The notes beneath the pieces are model-generated. The model was not told the DNA's origin. It did no database searches and was given only the letters and a program-made list of their open reading frames with translations. From Bombyx mori (lineage: Eukaryota > Arthropoda > Insecta > Lepidoptera > Bombycidae): 64,000 nucleotides of DNA. Positions 27,501 through 34,215 of this stretch are shown in pieces (positions within the stretch are counted from its first letter, which is position 1; the number at the start of each line of letters is the position of its first letter). Both the position numbers and the translations under genes were made by a program. The stretch is taken from the NCBI RefSeq assembly GCF_030269925.1, contig NC_085107.1:19904001-19968000 (forward strand). The letters run 5' to 3'.

Positions 27501-30500
27501 ATTTACGTGCAAATTCCAAACGAGCATTTCTATGTTCTTTCTTCAACAACGGTACTTTGCGAGCCACTCTTCCAAACAACCCTGCTTCTACCAAACGTCG
27601 TCGAACGGTCTTCGCAGATACAAATAGAGCCTAGAAACGGATCTTTCTTAGCTAACCTGGTTATCATTCTATCTTCTTGCGGAGTCATTTTTCTCGATCT
27701 TTTTGTTCTGGACACATTTAAAGCTGTGTTATAGCGCTTGAAATGTTGCACTGCATTGCATACCATAGTTTTTGAACAATTTAAATGTTGTGCTATCCTT
27801 CGGTTTGACCAACCACGCTCGACAAACTTCATGATAATTTTTCGTAGTGTTGGATCGCAACTTTTATTTTTGCCCATTTTTCTTCAAAATAATTCTCAAA
27901 ACTTAAAATAAAAATCTGGATTGCCGCAAAACGACCACTAAACAATAAGAAAAGAAACAAAAAAGTATTAAAATTCCAATTTTGAAATTAGAACGCAATA
28001 CCTCAGTGTCCCTAATTAAATGGCCAGCCAGCATTCTTTGAACCAATAGCACTATGATATTGTATCAGCTATACTGTAAAGAGGTTTAATGTTTAAGAAG
28101 TTGTTATTGTTTATATAATCGCGCACATAAATGACTAATTACACTTACATGTAAAAGATATGGAATATTGCTAAGACTCGTTGGAAAATAAAAAAAAATA
28201 TTCACAATTTGGCTTAACTAGAGATTGTCCCTAATTAGTTGACCACGACTGTAGATTCAAGAGCCCAAAGTCCACCTGTTTCTAAAAAATCACTGGTCAA
28301 AAATTTTTTTGTGTCACATCCCGTAGGTCTATATTCTTTAGAATCAAAGTAGAAATATGTTCTTCCTACACAGTATGTTTCAAATAATAAGATTCACGGT
28401 AATTAATTGGTTGGTTCATAAAATTGTATTCGTGTTAGCAACGTCTAGCAACGTCTCAAGGTTATCAGCTTAGGTATGAAAAATAAAAGCTGGCTACAAG
28501 GGTCAGGTGGGATCTTATATTGAAAACGAGGCTTATTATTTTTTTTTTTTTAATTTTATTTATATACCTCAACAAGTTCACAACGAGGTACTAAGCGGAG
28601 TTCAGATATATCAATAGTTGAGACATGAGTTTCGACTCTCGATTTTTCAGTACAATCACTGTTGAAACTAAAACGCATTACTGCTTCACGGCAGATATAG
28701 GCAGGGTATTGATTGGTAACTACACGGGCATGCCATCGTGTAATAAAAATCAAACCCGCAAAAGTATAATTTGCGAAATTACTCTGGTGGTAGGACCTCT
28801 TCTGAGTCCGCGCGGGTAGGTACCCACCGCCATGCCTATTTCTGCCGTGAAGCGGTAATGCGTTTCGGTCTAAAGGGTAGGGCAGCCGTTGTAACTATAT
28901 TGAGATCTTAGAACTTATATCTCCAGGTGGGCGGCGCATTTAAGTTGTAGATGTCTATGAGTTCCAGTAACCACTTAAAACCAGATGGGCTATGAGCTCG
29001 TCCACGCATCTAAGCTATAAAAAAATGCTCGCAAGGCGCCCTACCATAAAATGATACCAATGGTACATCATTTATGTCAATTAGATTTATCTTATTTTGA
29101 CGATTATCCATTCGGCGATTATTAATATTGAAAGGACCGTGAAATCGTCAGAACCTGAAAGCTAAAAAATAAAATAAACAATACCATCACCATTACGTTA
29201 TTCTAATATTATTAGCCTTCGTTACTTTTTGTTACTCTAATATTCTAATATAATCGGAATCGGCAATTTAAATCTTAAATTTTCAAGATTTAAATTGCCA
29301 GTTTGTTCATTCGTGCACGTAAATGCTAATGTTAGTAAATTCTAGAAGTACGGAGGCGTAACCGATAACGCTGTGACCGTTAGAAGTGATGAGTTGGGAC
29401 ACCTGGTCGTAGCGACGTCATGGCTGCCTCGCACTGTTTGTTGCAGCTCAGAGACACGACTTGAACGCTTTTACTTAATATCCGTTTTCCTATTTATCTC
29501 CCTTTATCGTGCATTCGATGAACTGTCATTCATCATTGGAGTTTAAAGAGCTCCAATTTAGTAACATAACGTCCTGCAGCCGTATAATAGAGATTCGCAC
29601 ACAAAAACCTATTGTTGGCTGATCACGATTGCACTCAGTCCCCGACAGAGTTAAGTACACGACCGAGTGCTGCATTATGTGGTGCGGGCCGAATCCAACA
29701 TGCGGAGATTAAATATTTACGATACACACAAGACCTTTCAGTGACAAACGCTCGTAGTTGATAGCTCGAAGCATGTGGAAGATCCATAAAAAATCAATAC
29801 TATTGCGTGTATAGTTTTGTCAAATTTTGGCGCATTTATTCCTAAAAATATCACAGACCACGTAAAGGATATTAAATTTGTTCACCGTGCTTGAATTTAC
29901 TATTTACAATATTATAATTTGCATCAGCCAAATATAATATATTAGGTCCATTAGATTAAAACAAACACTATTGACTTTTGTTGCCCATCTCAAACTTTGA
30001 GCAGTTACCGATACTCCTCTTATCGTGGACGCCGCTAATTACACATCCGACCCAGGCGACGAGGTAATGTGTGTGTGCCTAAAGGACATTTTTAGAAATG
30101 TACAAATTTTCACCGATTCATACTTCATTAAAATTATTTCATATTTTTTCAAACGTTGGGTGGTATATTCAATATTTTATTAATAACGCCTATTCCATAC
30201 ATAGAAAAAGGTCACGTATTCGCCCGGCAAAGGGTGCAATGGTTAAATCGACTTTGTTTCATTTGGAAATTCCAAGAGAGCTTTATGGCAAATATGTCTC
30301 TCACTTTGAAAACTGTAGTAAGTAAGCTGTAGTTAATTAAAAATCTAGTACGTACTTGTCAATCCAGGTACCGACAAGTAGTCCGTAATTAGAATATTTA
30401 TAATTATTTTTTTCTTAAATTCAAAGTTAACGTATTTACGTGTGTCACTATTCCGCAAAGCTTTAAGAAGCTCTTTCTACTACCCAAGTAGTGCATATTT

Positions 30501-33500
30501 CGATGCCTCCAATGAACACTACTCTAACTCAAAATTTTGAAATTTTCGTTTTTCTTGCAAATCGTTCCACTATGCTAAAAGTATTACAATTAATCATTAT
30601 TGATGGAGTTCGAAGCAAGAGTAAATCAGCTAGTTACACAAAAAAACATAAATATATCTGCAATAATAAAGATTTTATCAACTTTTTTCGTTTAAACGCT
30701 CCTCCTGTAAATCTACGAATTTGGAGTTAGCGTAGTGTTCATTGGAGGCATCGATTTTATCAACTATGGACATAATTATAATATATTTTTAACATAACTT
30801 TTAAGCTATTGCATAGATTTTATCGCGAGTCTTGAGCGCGGCTTGAGAGCGGAATCGTGAAATTCCGTAACGAAACAAATCTTCCACCCCTCACTCCGCC
30901 TACCATATAGCTCGCGTTCAACACATTCACACGTTGCGCTTGTGTAGTGTTTAAAGTAAGAAGTCTTAACACCGATTATGTACTATCAAAATATGTGATA
31001 TAATTTCGTGGGTAACACAACGATAGCGCGATTCAGCTTTTGCGTCAAGCGCCATCTATCGGCGACAAACGGAATTGTAAAATTAAATTATATCACATTA
31101 CAATGCGTTGGGCGTGCCATTTTCTATCACTTAGTCGAAGAATTTTATTACTACTCCTACTACTCATTCAGTGATTGGAGTGGCATTAAAAATAAACTAG
31201 CTAAACCGTTGATTCTGGGCGAATGAGAGTTAGAACTAGCATCCAAAGGCGTGTCTCTATCCCATGTAGCGCCCTCTAGTGAGGGCGCGGTCAAAATGGA
31301 ATACTCACAATGTAGCAGATTCATTGAAAGTTAGCCCACTGAGTTTCTCGCCGGATCTTATTTTATTGTTGTTTTAATATTAAATTATTATTGTCTAATT
31401 ATAATTGCATAAGTTGATATAAAATGCTATGCAATAGCTTTACCGCGGCAGTTTCCGAGTGCCACACGTCTTTTTTTTAAATATACATCGCCCTCTAATT
31501 GTTTGCATCGCTCACTTACATCTTTGAAGTACCATTCTATTGTTATATTCCATACAATATATAATGCACCCTTTCAAGTTATACAATCAATGCGTAAAAG
31601 TCGTCAAGTAAAACGTAAAATGGGTAAGGTTTATAAATAGATATACCGAGATGACGTAAATATTAGGATTCAATTATTTAACATTTTGTCACGGAACCCT
31701 AATACTGTAGCCGAGTTAATCTGCGTGGTTCACACTTTCAAAACTCTCACATCTTATAATTAGTAAGTTGGGAGATACGTCGAGGTGATTAAGGTTGTTT
31801 GAGGTTTCGTTTTTATAGAACTCTTAGCCGAGTGATGTTTATGACGAACCTATATGATATGCAGGCGGAAGTGGAGTATCTACAACATTTTACTGCTCGT
31901 TACGTGTGTTAAGTAAAGGATTCTTTTTGATAAAGTGACTTTACTAATTATTATTTTTCGAGTGTCAAGCGAATGATACCCTTTACTTAAAGACTGTTTA
32001 TTTTAGGTATATATTTGTATAGAAAACGAATTCAGTAGAAAATAAAGAATTCGGAACGAAAGATATTTTCTTTTCTGGAATCGGTTTTTACATGCACATT
32101 AACATTTTTAAACAAAGAGCTTGCTATTTCGTAGTCCACATTGATCGCATCGATATGCATTGGTGTGAAAAGTTCAACAATTCAAAATTACACAATAGAC
32201 TTGAATAGACGAAGACCTAACTCGTACAAGCGCAGTTAGAGCGACGGAGTTTATGTTCTAATTGTTATTACAACTATTAGATGGTATCTGTAGCTATCAT
32301 AGAATGGAAGTTATTGGGTAGGTAGATGTCTAAATCGCGCTAAGATTTTCAAGATTGGTTTGCATATACACAACTTCCGAACAACAGCAATCGCATCATA
32401 CGAGCAATTTCAGCCGCTCGGTGAAAGTGAAGTGTGTATACTTATATATTATAGTATAGCATAGCATAGTATTTAGTATATAACATAATTAATAGGTGCA
32501 ATCTCGTATGTCCCCCTAATAGGGCGGACCACCCAGAAACATAGGCTTCTTCATAATTATAAACTAGGATTAAGATGATTATTAAACATGGAATACACGC
32601 AAGAAGACGTTTTCCTTTAACACCTCCCAAAGTACAACATTACAAAAGATCTTCCCTTTGTTTTGATTGCCCTAAAACATCTTAACCTCCTATTTTTTTA
32701 AACTCTTAATACTTGTAAATATACTGTTGCGACTACCTAATGCGACCGTTATTCTATTGTGTGCGAAAACTATAACAATTTTTACAAAACAGAAAATAAT
32801 GTATATACATGTTTCTTGTTTGTCGAACGTCAGCGTTTGTATTTGTCAGCGAACCCAAGTTCTGAGAGTCGTGCGAGTCGTCTTCAGGACCTCGACGCAA
32901 GTATGAGTGCTGTTAGGAAGCTGTTTGAAGTTTACTGAATGTACAAACTTCGTGTCCCGTATGCGATGAGTCGGGTGTCGTCAGTAAAAGAGAGCACTTC
33001 GAAAAGCTTGCAGTTACAAACATTTATTTCATATTTATTAGTCAAAACCTTTTAACTTATTATTATTTAATTTATATGTTTAATGGCACCCTTTACAAAA
33101 TTACTACGGCAATTAACTATCAATATCAAATACCATAATTATTTCAAACTTTATATTAAGTCCAGATCTTCAAACACAAGTAATTGGACTTGTACAATTG
33201 CAAAGTATAGATTAATAAATAAAATAATAAAATGTGTTAATTTTAATCCTTCCAGCTACGTCCGGACAGTTAGGTGAGCTCACGGGCTTAACCTGAGAGA
33301 ATTTGCAAACACTAACCCTAACAAGAGCACTGATTCGCAGAATCTACGCACTGAAAAGATCTTGCGAGAAACTCAGTGGGTTTAAAAATCACCCAAATCA
33401 GGTATCACGTTTATAAACACAATACACAATAGTGTAAGAGTTGAGATTATTGCCATATCCGTTTTAAAATGACTCCCTCCGCCGAATATGTTTTCAGATC

Positions 33501-33885
33501 ATTATTGTCAATAACACTTTTACGGATATTAGTTTTGTTTCATTCTATGTCATGTTCTTCTTAGAACTAGTATCTAGAACAGTCCTTAGGAGAGTCTCTA
33601 TTTACGTCATGCTCCTGGTATTCCCAATGTACGTGAGTAATGGAAGTCATTTCCTGTTTGATGGGCAATGTGCCTCTCTGCCTTCGATCATACCTAGGTG
33701 ACTACACTGGGCGAATCACTTATGACGTACTTTATCGTAATGTATTAAATTCTATAGCTTACCGGAGAACATGGGCATGGTGAGCTCAGGGTGTAGTTGG
33801 GATAGTTGCCTAGATAGATATAGCTGGGACCTGCAGTAGGTTGTGCAAAGAAGCGCATCCAATGTTCCTCGACCCTTCTCCGAGC
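398..33885 (-). CDS. fry: furry (fry), partial: 13 internal exons of the giant NDR-kinase scaffold protein
   Basis: Joined exons (transcript order): 33885-33763, 23245-23112, 18039-17938, 13272-13138, 12665-12474, 7296-7186, 6524-6226, 5864-5698, 5418-5323, 4400-4209, 3019-2853, 2400-2145, 501-398. Seen: every intron is GT-AG, phases match at all twelve junctions, and 2,078 nt read without a stop. Blocks such as [80 protein letters not shown] and SRHYAGRS are those I know from fly and human Furry. Known of the family: Furry is a cytoplasmic protein of about 3,000 residues with HEAT/Armadillo-like repeats. It binds and activates NDR kinases (Tricornered) with Mob and controls polarised growth, hair and dendrite morphology. 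This part is the middle to C-terminal region. Introns range from 279 bp to 10.5 kb. The start codon lies to the right and the stop to the left of the exons seen. Confidence 0.93.
568..999 (+). mobile_element. 5'-truncated LINE tail (RTE-like) with 16-bp target duplication
   Basis: The insertion is flanked by perfect copies of TGTACAATAAAGTGAT at 552-567 and 1000-1015. The right end (gagcgggccgctagt) is of the type seen at 3' ends of lepidopteran RTE-like non-LTR elements. It has no coding capacity and sits in the intron between fry exons l and m. Confidence 0.7.
1070..1310 (+). mobile_element. Bm1 SINE, 5'-truncated
   Basis: Starts at ggtggtaggacctcttgaga and ends in agcaataaaaaaa. The whole 3' body is present and the tRNA-like head is missing. 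It lies in the fry intron l-m. The short ORF that begins just after it (1316) is not conserved and I regard it as chance. Confidence 0.92.
1311..2144. other. unassigned part of fry intron l-m
   Basis: AT-rich intron sequence with no gene. An open frame at 1316-1633 has no domain signature and starts in the SINE tail. Nothing else supported. Confidence 0.6.
2145..2400 (-). CDS. fry: furry exon l
   Basis: Acceptor CAACAG, donor GTCAGT. It reads [40 protein letters not shown] and [20 protein letters not shown], then a linker ([20 protein letters not shown]) plus one base. The first 60 residues are the conserved helical part of the furry C-terminal region; the rest is linker. The open frame runs beyond both splice sites by chance, so start and stop codons in it are not real. 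Confidence 0.94.
2853..3019 (-). CDS. fry: furry exon k
   Basis: Acceptor GCACAG supplies TA to finish a Val codon. The exon reads [20 protein letters not shown], then [20 protein letters not shown] and GRSLQ before donor GTACCT (phase 0). The [17 protein letters not shown] stretch is a furry hallmark. It is GC-rich compared with the surrounding introns. Confidence 0.94.
3087..3340 (-). pseudogene. LINE endonuclease-reverse-transcriptase C-terminal remnant
   Basis: The minus strand reads [15 protein letters not shown] sequence: [20 protein letters not shown], then [18 protein letters not shown] and ending HDPQQ stop. This is the classic last 80 residues of ORF2 in insect non-LTR elements (HVxRxxxxxxxxLVxxGKxEGxRxRGRxxxRW). 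The RT and endonuclease domains are absent. It lies about 70 bp upstream of the acceptor of fry exon k. Confidence 0.8.
3388..4197 (-). mobile_element. non-autonomous Helitron, with a nested insertion
   Basis: Read on the minus strand it starts TCTATATATTAATACG, passes cgcggacggaggagt, and ends with the hairpin gtcgaaattcgac then ggaccatt (CTAG decayed). It is about 400 bp longer than its siblings because of an insertion at 3556-3945. Its 5' end is 12 bp from fry exon j. Confidence 0.85.
3556..3945. repeat. 390-bp insertion nested in Helitron
   Basis: Flanked by direct repeats of attaattaatct (3544-3555, 3946-3957), so it inserted into the Helitron. Contains a 10-bp-stem hairpin, tctcagtaaa to tttactgaga (3704-3734), and a GC-richer 3' part (cctcgcgttcccgccaaaaa). 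No ORF. I do not recognise the class; the phrase gaggatcccgagaagttacg is repeat-like. Confidence 0.6.
4209..4400 (-). CDS. fry: furry exon j
   Basis: Acceptor GAGCAG, donor GTGAAA, one base in and one out. An acidic Pro-rich start ([19 protein letters not shown]) is followed by [20 protein letters not shown] and [10 protein letters not shown], the conserved furry block that continues as VWTL in exon k. The donor is weak, and the 5' end of a Helitron lies only 12 bp from the exon edge. Confidence 0.92.
4520..4912. repeat. element bounded by GGAACGAAGTTCC palindromes, copy 1
   Basis: The palindrome GGAACGAAGTTCC at 4532-4544 is mirrored by GGAACTTCGTTCC at 4871-4883, with GGTGTTCCACGACACC beyond the right one. 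The same boundary arrangement recurs at 48140-48550 with a different interior. AT-rich interior, no ORF. Sits between fry exons i and j. Confidence 0.6.
5323..5418 (-). CDS. fry: furry exon i
   Basis: Acceptor TTTCAG, donor GTAACA, one base in and one base out. It reads [20 protein letters not shown] then [12 protein letters not shown], a Ser/Pro-rich linker with several possible phosphosites (SPRS, SLSS). Junction phase with exons h and j fixes the frame. Confidence 0.85.
5698..5864 (-). CDS. fry: furry exon h
   Basis: Acceptor TGCAG, donor GTATGT. One base completes the Arg codon of DHTR, then the exon reads [40 protein letters not shown] and [15 protein letters not shown] plus one base. 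It corresponds to the helical stretch after the VFLGMDH motif. The frame choice rests on junction phase, since the other frames also lack long stops. Confidence 0.9.
6226..6524 (-). CDS. fry: furry exon g
   Basis: The longest visible exon (299 bp), acceptor CACCAG, donor GTAACA, phase 0 in and two bases out. After a Pro-rich start ([14 protein letters not shown]) it reads [20 protein letters not shown], then [20 protein letters not shown] and [20 protein letters not shown]. The second half is the conserved C-terminal furry domain with helical, hydrophobic repeats. Confidence 0.94.
6730..6847 (+). mobile_element. short SINE of a second family
   Basis: Runs from tggtaggcaacggcttggct to gcctacaacggcaataaaaaaa. 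The body differs from Bm1 but the 3' end is related (catcaagtgggccgtatgct). A second partial 3' copy follows at 6860-6910, and a minus-strand copy lies near 59700. In fry intron f-g. Confidence 0.75.
6941..7150 (+). mobile_element. Bm1 SINE
   Basis: 5'-truncated copy with an internal deletion (the get-through 'gtagatgtctatgggctcc' block is missing) and an A-tail at 7138-7149. Its tail ends 36 bp short of fry exon f. Confidence 0.92.
7186..7296 (-). CDS. fry: furry exon f (Pro/Ser-rich linker)
   Basis: A 37-codon phase 0-0 exon reading [20 protein letters not shown] then [17 protein letters not shown], donor GTACGT. It is low-complexity Pro/Ser/Asp sequence, as expected for the disordered linker that follows the TSMRK block. 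The acceptor was taken after CTAAG because the alternative AATAG, 10 bases upstream, gives a frame blocked by TAA. Conservation cannot confirm it, so it is less certain than its neighbours. A Bm1 SINE tail lies about 36 bp beyond its donor. Confidence 0.75.
7584..8062 (-). mobile_element. non-autonomous Helitron
   Basis: Plus-strand start CTAG at 7584 is the 3' CTRR end; the 5' end is tatatagat at 8054-8063. The subterminal hairpin has decayed. It contains an extra CT-rich stretch near 7905-7960. In fry intron e-f. Confidence 0.82.
8063..9204. other. fry intron, no identifiable feature
   Basis: AT-rich unique-looking DNA. A 67-codon open frame on the minus strand (8685-8888) has no known motif and no clear splice context; I do not call it a gene. 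Confidence 0.55.
9205..9345 (+). repeat. fragment of BMC1/L1Bm-like repeat
   Basis: Contains tgcttttaggtacctcaagc, gaacccgtcacttgcgacga and cacagcccactgag, shared with 16665-16836 and, reversed, with 62460-62545. I assign it tentatively to the Bombyx BMC1/L1Bm LINE; the family name is from memory. Confidence 0.5.
9679..10094 (-). mobile_element. non-autonomous Helitron, complete
   Basis: CTAG at 9679-9682, hairpin gtcgaaatttgac adjacent, 5' end TCTATATATTAATACG (minus strand) at 10094. About 416 bp, the same size as the plus-strand copies. Contains acacacacgcgtgcgtgt simple repeat. Confidence 0.88.
10095..12120. other. fry intron e-f, no identifiable feature
   Basis: Very AT-rich (for example 11330-11600). 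The frame at 11682-11915 looks accidental. I see nothing coding or clearly repetitive. Confidence 0.55.
12121..12280. mobile_element. MITE with long inverted arms, copy 1
   Basis: Left arm gtgcgagttttttaaagttc tcgatagagtaaaagttaac is mirrored on the right by gctaacttttacgctatcga gaacgttaaaaaact. The same family is at 15292-15423. No ORF. About 190 bp from the donor of fry exon e. Confidence 0.75.
12474..12665 (-). CDS. fry: furry exon e
   Basis: A 64-codon phase 0-0 exon, acceptor TGCAG, donor GTGACC. It opens [20 protein letters not shown] and contains [20 protein letters not shown] and [10 protein letters not shown], the most recognisable furry signature. It ends in a Gly/Ser-rich linker ([12 protein letters not shown]). 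The frame stays open past the donor for about 35 codons, so the exact 3' edge rests on the GTGACC site and the phase of the next exon. Confidence 0.93.
13138..13272 (-). CDS. fry: furry exon d
   Basis: A 45-codon phase 0-0 exon, acceptor CAG, donor GTAAGT. It reads [20 protein letters not shown], then [20 protein letters not shown] and ELLPY. It is nearly superimposable on fly and human furry from memory and lies in the helical-repeat scaffold. Confidence 0.95.
13273..15291. other. fry intron c-d, first part
   Basis: AT-rich intron DNA. A short GC-richer patch at 14330-14460 has an open frame on the minus strand but no recognisable domain. Nothing supported. Confidence 0.5.
15292..15423. mobile_element. 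MITE with long inverted arms, copy 2
   Basis: Arms: tgtgcttagagcgagttttt on the left and aaaaactcgctctaagcaca on the right, extending inward through gttctcgatagcg and the gcatacaaatttgag pair. Almost the whole element folds into a hairpin. Confidence 0.8.
16665..17225 (+). repeat. BMC1/L1Bm-like repeat interrupted by Bm1
   Basis: Left half 16665-16836 (tgcttttaggctcttcaagc ... ggatcttctcagtgggtcgc ... gatccggtggta) and right half 17088-17225 (gattcagcgaagcactgctc ... ctctcaggttgaccccgtgg) are the two parts of one repeat that is contiguous elsewhere. A Bm1 lies between them. Confidence 0.65.
16837..17083 (-). mobile_element. Bm1 SINE nested in another repeat
   Basis: Reverse-oriented copy from tttttttattgcttagatgt to gaggtcctaccaccgg, including the full 3' body. 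It splits the BMC1-like repeat around it, so it is the younger insertion. Confidence 0.92.
17938..18039 (-). CDS. fry: furry exon c
   Basis: A 34-codon, phase 0-0 exon between acceptor CAG and donor GTAAAC. It reads [20 protein letters not shown] then [14 protein letters not shown], the family-conserved block after the PLSY motif. The basic, Ser-rich insert (GGRSSRREG) varies between species and resembles a flexible loop between helical repeats. Confidence 0.95.
18040..21206. other. fry intron b-c, mostly featureless
   Basis: AT-rich. A small imperfect tandem repeat at about 19375-19490 (units around cataactctgcttatgtat, roughly 60 bp). No coding signal: the frames at 19093-20207 and 20823-21062 lack motifs and splice context. 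Confidence 0.5.
21207..21470 (+). mobile_element. Bm1 SINE with tRNA-like head, 3'-truncated
   Basis: Carries box A-like gtggcctaaaggataagacg and box B-like ggtgttcgaatcc (21262-21274), then the Bm1 linker to the start of the 3' body (ggtagaacgtcttgtagtcc). It breaks off at about 21470 and joins directly to a BMC1-like segment. Confidence 0.85.
21475..21620 (-). repeat. BMC1/L1Bm-like segment fused to Bm1 head
   Basis: Contains gtggattctgcgaaatattg and ctctcaggttgagcccgtga, matching 17100-17215 and, reversed, 33271-33345. It reads out of the Bm1 copy with no visible spacer. Confidence 0.6.
21690..21975 (+). pseudogene. LINE ORF2 C-terminus and 3' end
   Basis: The plus strand can be read as [20 protein letters not shown], then [20 protein letters not shown] and [12 protein letters not shown], the standard end of a non-LTR ORF2 (GRxxxRWxDDIxxVAGxxWxxxAxDRxxW), followed by a UTR ending ttaataaaggcttctttatc tttatct. 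The conserved RW is interrupted by a stop (ggtgggtag). Confidence 0.75.
22595..22800 (-). mobile_element. Bm1 SINE, truncated
   Basis: Reverse copy from the T-run to aggcggggtggtggcac, where it is cut by the T-run of the next copy. Head-to-tail pair with 22806-23040. Confidence 0.9.
22806..23040 (-). mobile_element. Bm1 SINE
   Basis: Reverse copy, same orientation as fry; ends gaggtcctaccaccagt 72 bp from the 3' edge of fry exon b. Confidence 0.92.
23112..23245 (-). CDS. fry: furry exon b
   Basis: The acceptor TTTAG leaves AG to complete the Glu codon begun in exon a. The exon then reads [20 protein letters not shown] and [20 protein letters not shown] and ends YIQ before donor GTACAT (phase 0). 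It encodes a helical HEAT-like repeat segment. It is bracketed by Bm1 SINEs that begin 72 bp past its donor and lie about 170 bp before its acceptor. Confidence 0.95.
23272..23358 (+). repeat. two-unit tandem duplication, about 43 bp
   Basis: Two units of catattatagatactgttag gtacctaggtgaaatg with a few substitutions, just upstream of fry exon b acceptor. Confidence 0.75.
23417..23633 (-). mobile_element. Bm1 SINE, internally deleted
   Basis: Reverse copy lacking the cacagcccacctggtgttaa block; otherwise complete from T-run to gaggtcctaccaccag. Lies about 170 bp upstream (transcript sense) of fry exon b. Confidence 0.92.
23640..26560. other. fry intron a-b, left part
   Basis: Unique-looking AT-rich DNA. 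A decayed reverse Bm1 is visible at about 25460-25640 (ttgctttagatggcattagc ... gtggctatcggaacccgcgg). An A-run at 24669-24679 follows a GC-richer 120 bp of unknown origin. No gene. Confidence 0.45.
26561..28251 (-). mobile_element. Tc1-like transposon with IR/DR ends
   Basis: 26-bp perfect terminal inverted repeats starting cagtcgtggtcaactaatta, flanked by TA at 26559-26560 and 28252-28253. A second related repeat (catttaattaaggacagt near 26787; its inverted partner tgtccctaattaaatgg near 28007-28023) lies about 225 bp inside each end, the IR/DR layout of Tc1-like elements. It contains a broken transposase gene. In fry intron a-b, same orientation as fry. Confidence 0.93.
26893..27877 (-). 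pseudogene. Tc1-family DD34E transposase, frameshifted
   Basis: The N-terminal frame (27877 to about 27610) reads [20 protein letters not shown], then a helix-turn-helix, [20 protein letters not shown]. After KKDPFLGS the frame is lost: sequence around 27600-27630 appears deleted and the reading continues in another frame from about 27620 ([17 protein letters not shown]). That frame holds the catalytic set: [14 protein letters not shown] and [11 protein letters not shown], with 34 residues between the second Asp and the Glu. It ends NKGFATGY. Catalytic residues survive, but the linker between the DNA-binding and catalytic parts is damaged, so this copy is probably inactive. Confidence 0.92.
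28733..29022 (+). mobile_element. Bm1 SINE, lacking tRNA-like head
   Basis: Begins in the Bm1 linker (catcgtgtaataaaaatcaa acccgc) and runs through the full 3' body to gctataaaaaaatg. A decayed reverse Bm1-like stretch (aaacgcattactgcttcacg, 28670-28700) adjoins it on the left. Confidence 0.9.
29262..29299. repeat. perfect 15-bp hairpin
   Basis: ggcaatttaaatctt (29262-29276), 8-nt loop, aagatttaaattgcc (29285-29299). In fry intron a-b; no T-run or gene beside it. Confidence 0.75.
30501..30753. mobile_element. MITE-like element with terminal inverted repeats
   Basis: Left end cgatgcctccaatgaacact ac followed by tctaactc; right end gagttagcgtagtgttcatt ggaggcatcg. About 30 bp of arm with one mismatch; 253 bp total. 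No transposase. Superfamily not determined. Confidence 0.75.
30815..31480. repeat. dispersed mosaic repeat, copy B
   Basis: Shares the left end (tgaaattccgtaacgaaac) and about 110 bp of right end (cttattttattgttgtttta ... gccacacgtcttttttttaa) with 1-327. The interior is about 500 bp and unrelated to copy A; it includes agcccactgagtttctcgcc, a BMC1-like snippet, just before the shared right end. Confidence 0.7.
31481..33270. other. fry intron a-b, right part
   Basis: AT-rich DNA without supported features. Short frames such as 32442-32630 and 33083-33277 have no motif. Confidence 0.5.
33271..33390 (+). repeat. BMC1/L1Bm-like fragment
   Basis: gtgagctcacgggcttaacc ... caagagcactgattcgcaga ... 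gagaaactcagtgggtt, matching 62360-62490 in the same orientation. Confidence 0.55.
33763..33885 (-). CDS. fry: furry exon a (first visible)
   Basis: Acceptor tgcag before 33885 and donor GTAAGC after 33763. Only the frame that starts after two bases is fully open and familiar: it reads [16 protein letters not shown] and ends [11 protein letters not shown] plus one base, the lead-in to the conserved MFSEIT motif. One frame has a stop; the other is open but gives no furry-like peptide. The upstream exon must supply one base of the first codon, and I could not find that exon in the window. Confidence 0.92.
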
Positions 33886-33919
33886 CTGCAACAAAATCAA
33901 GAACTTTATTAGATAACTA

Positions 33920-34215
33920 GGTAGTACCCGTCCGCTTCGCTAGGCATTTAAAATTAACATTATTATTTCTCACTCCCACAAAGATTCTCAACATTAACGC
34001 CCCCGCACCTGGTGTAGGGAGTCCAACACTCATATAAATATTAGCCTATCCATTAAGTACATGTATTTTCTACATGGATACCGAGTTTCAAGTCAATCGG
34101 ATGCATGGTTCAGTAGTTACAACAGAACATCCGTAAAAACCACTGTAGATTTATATATTAGTATAGAAGATAAAGATAAAGAAGCCTTCATTAACAACCT
34201 TAATTCATATTTATG
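33920..34215. repeat. two LINE 3'-end fragments
   Basis: 33920-34162 begins taggtagtacccgtccgctt and ends tatattagtatagaagat, a style typical of lepidopteran non-LTR 3' regions. 34163-34215 is the reverse complement of the LINE UTR end at 21925-21975 (aaagataaagaagccttcat). Directly upstream of fry exon a. Confidence 0.6.
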
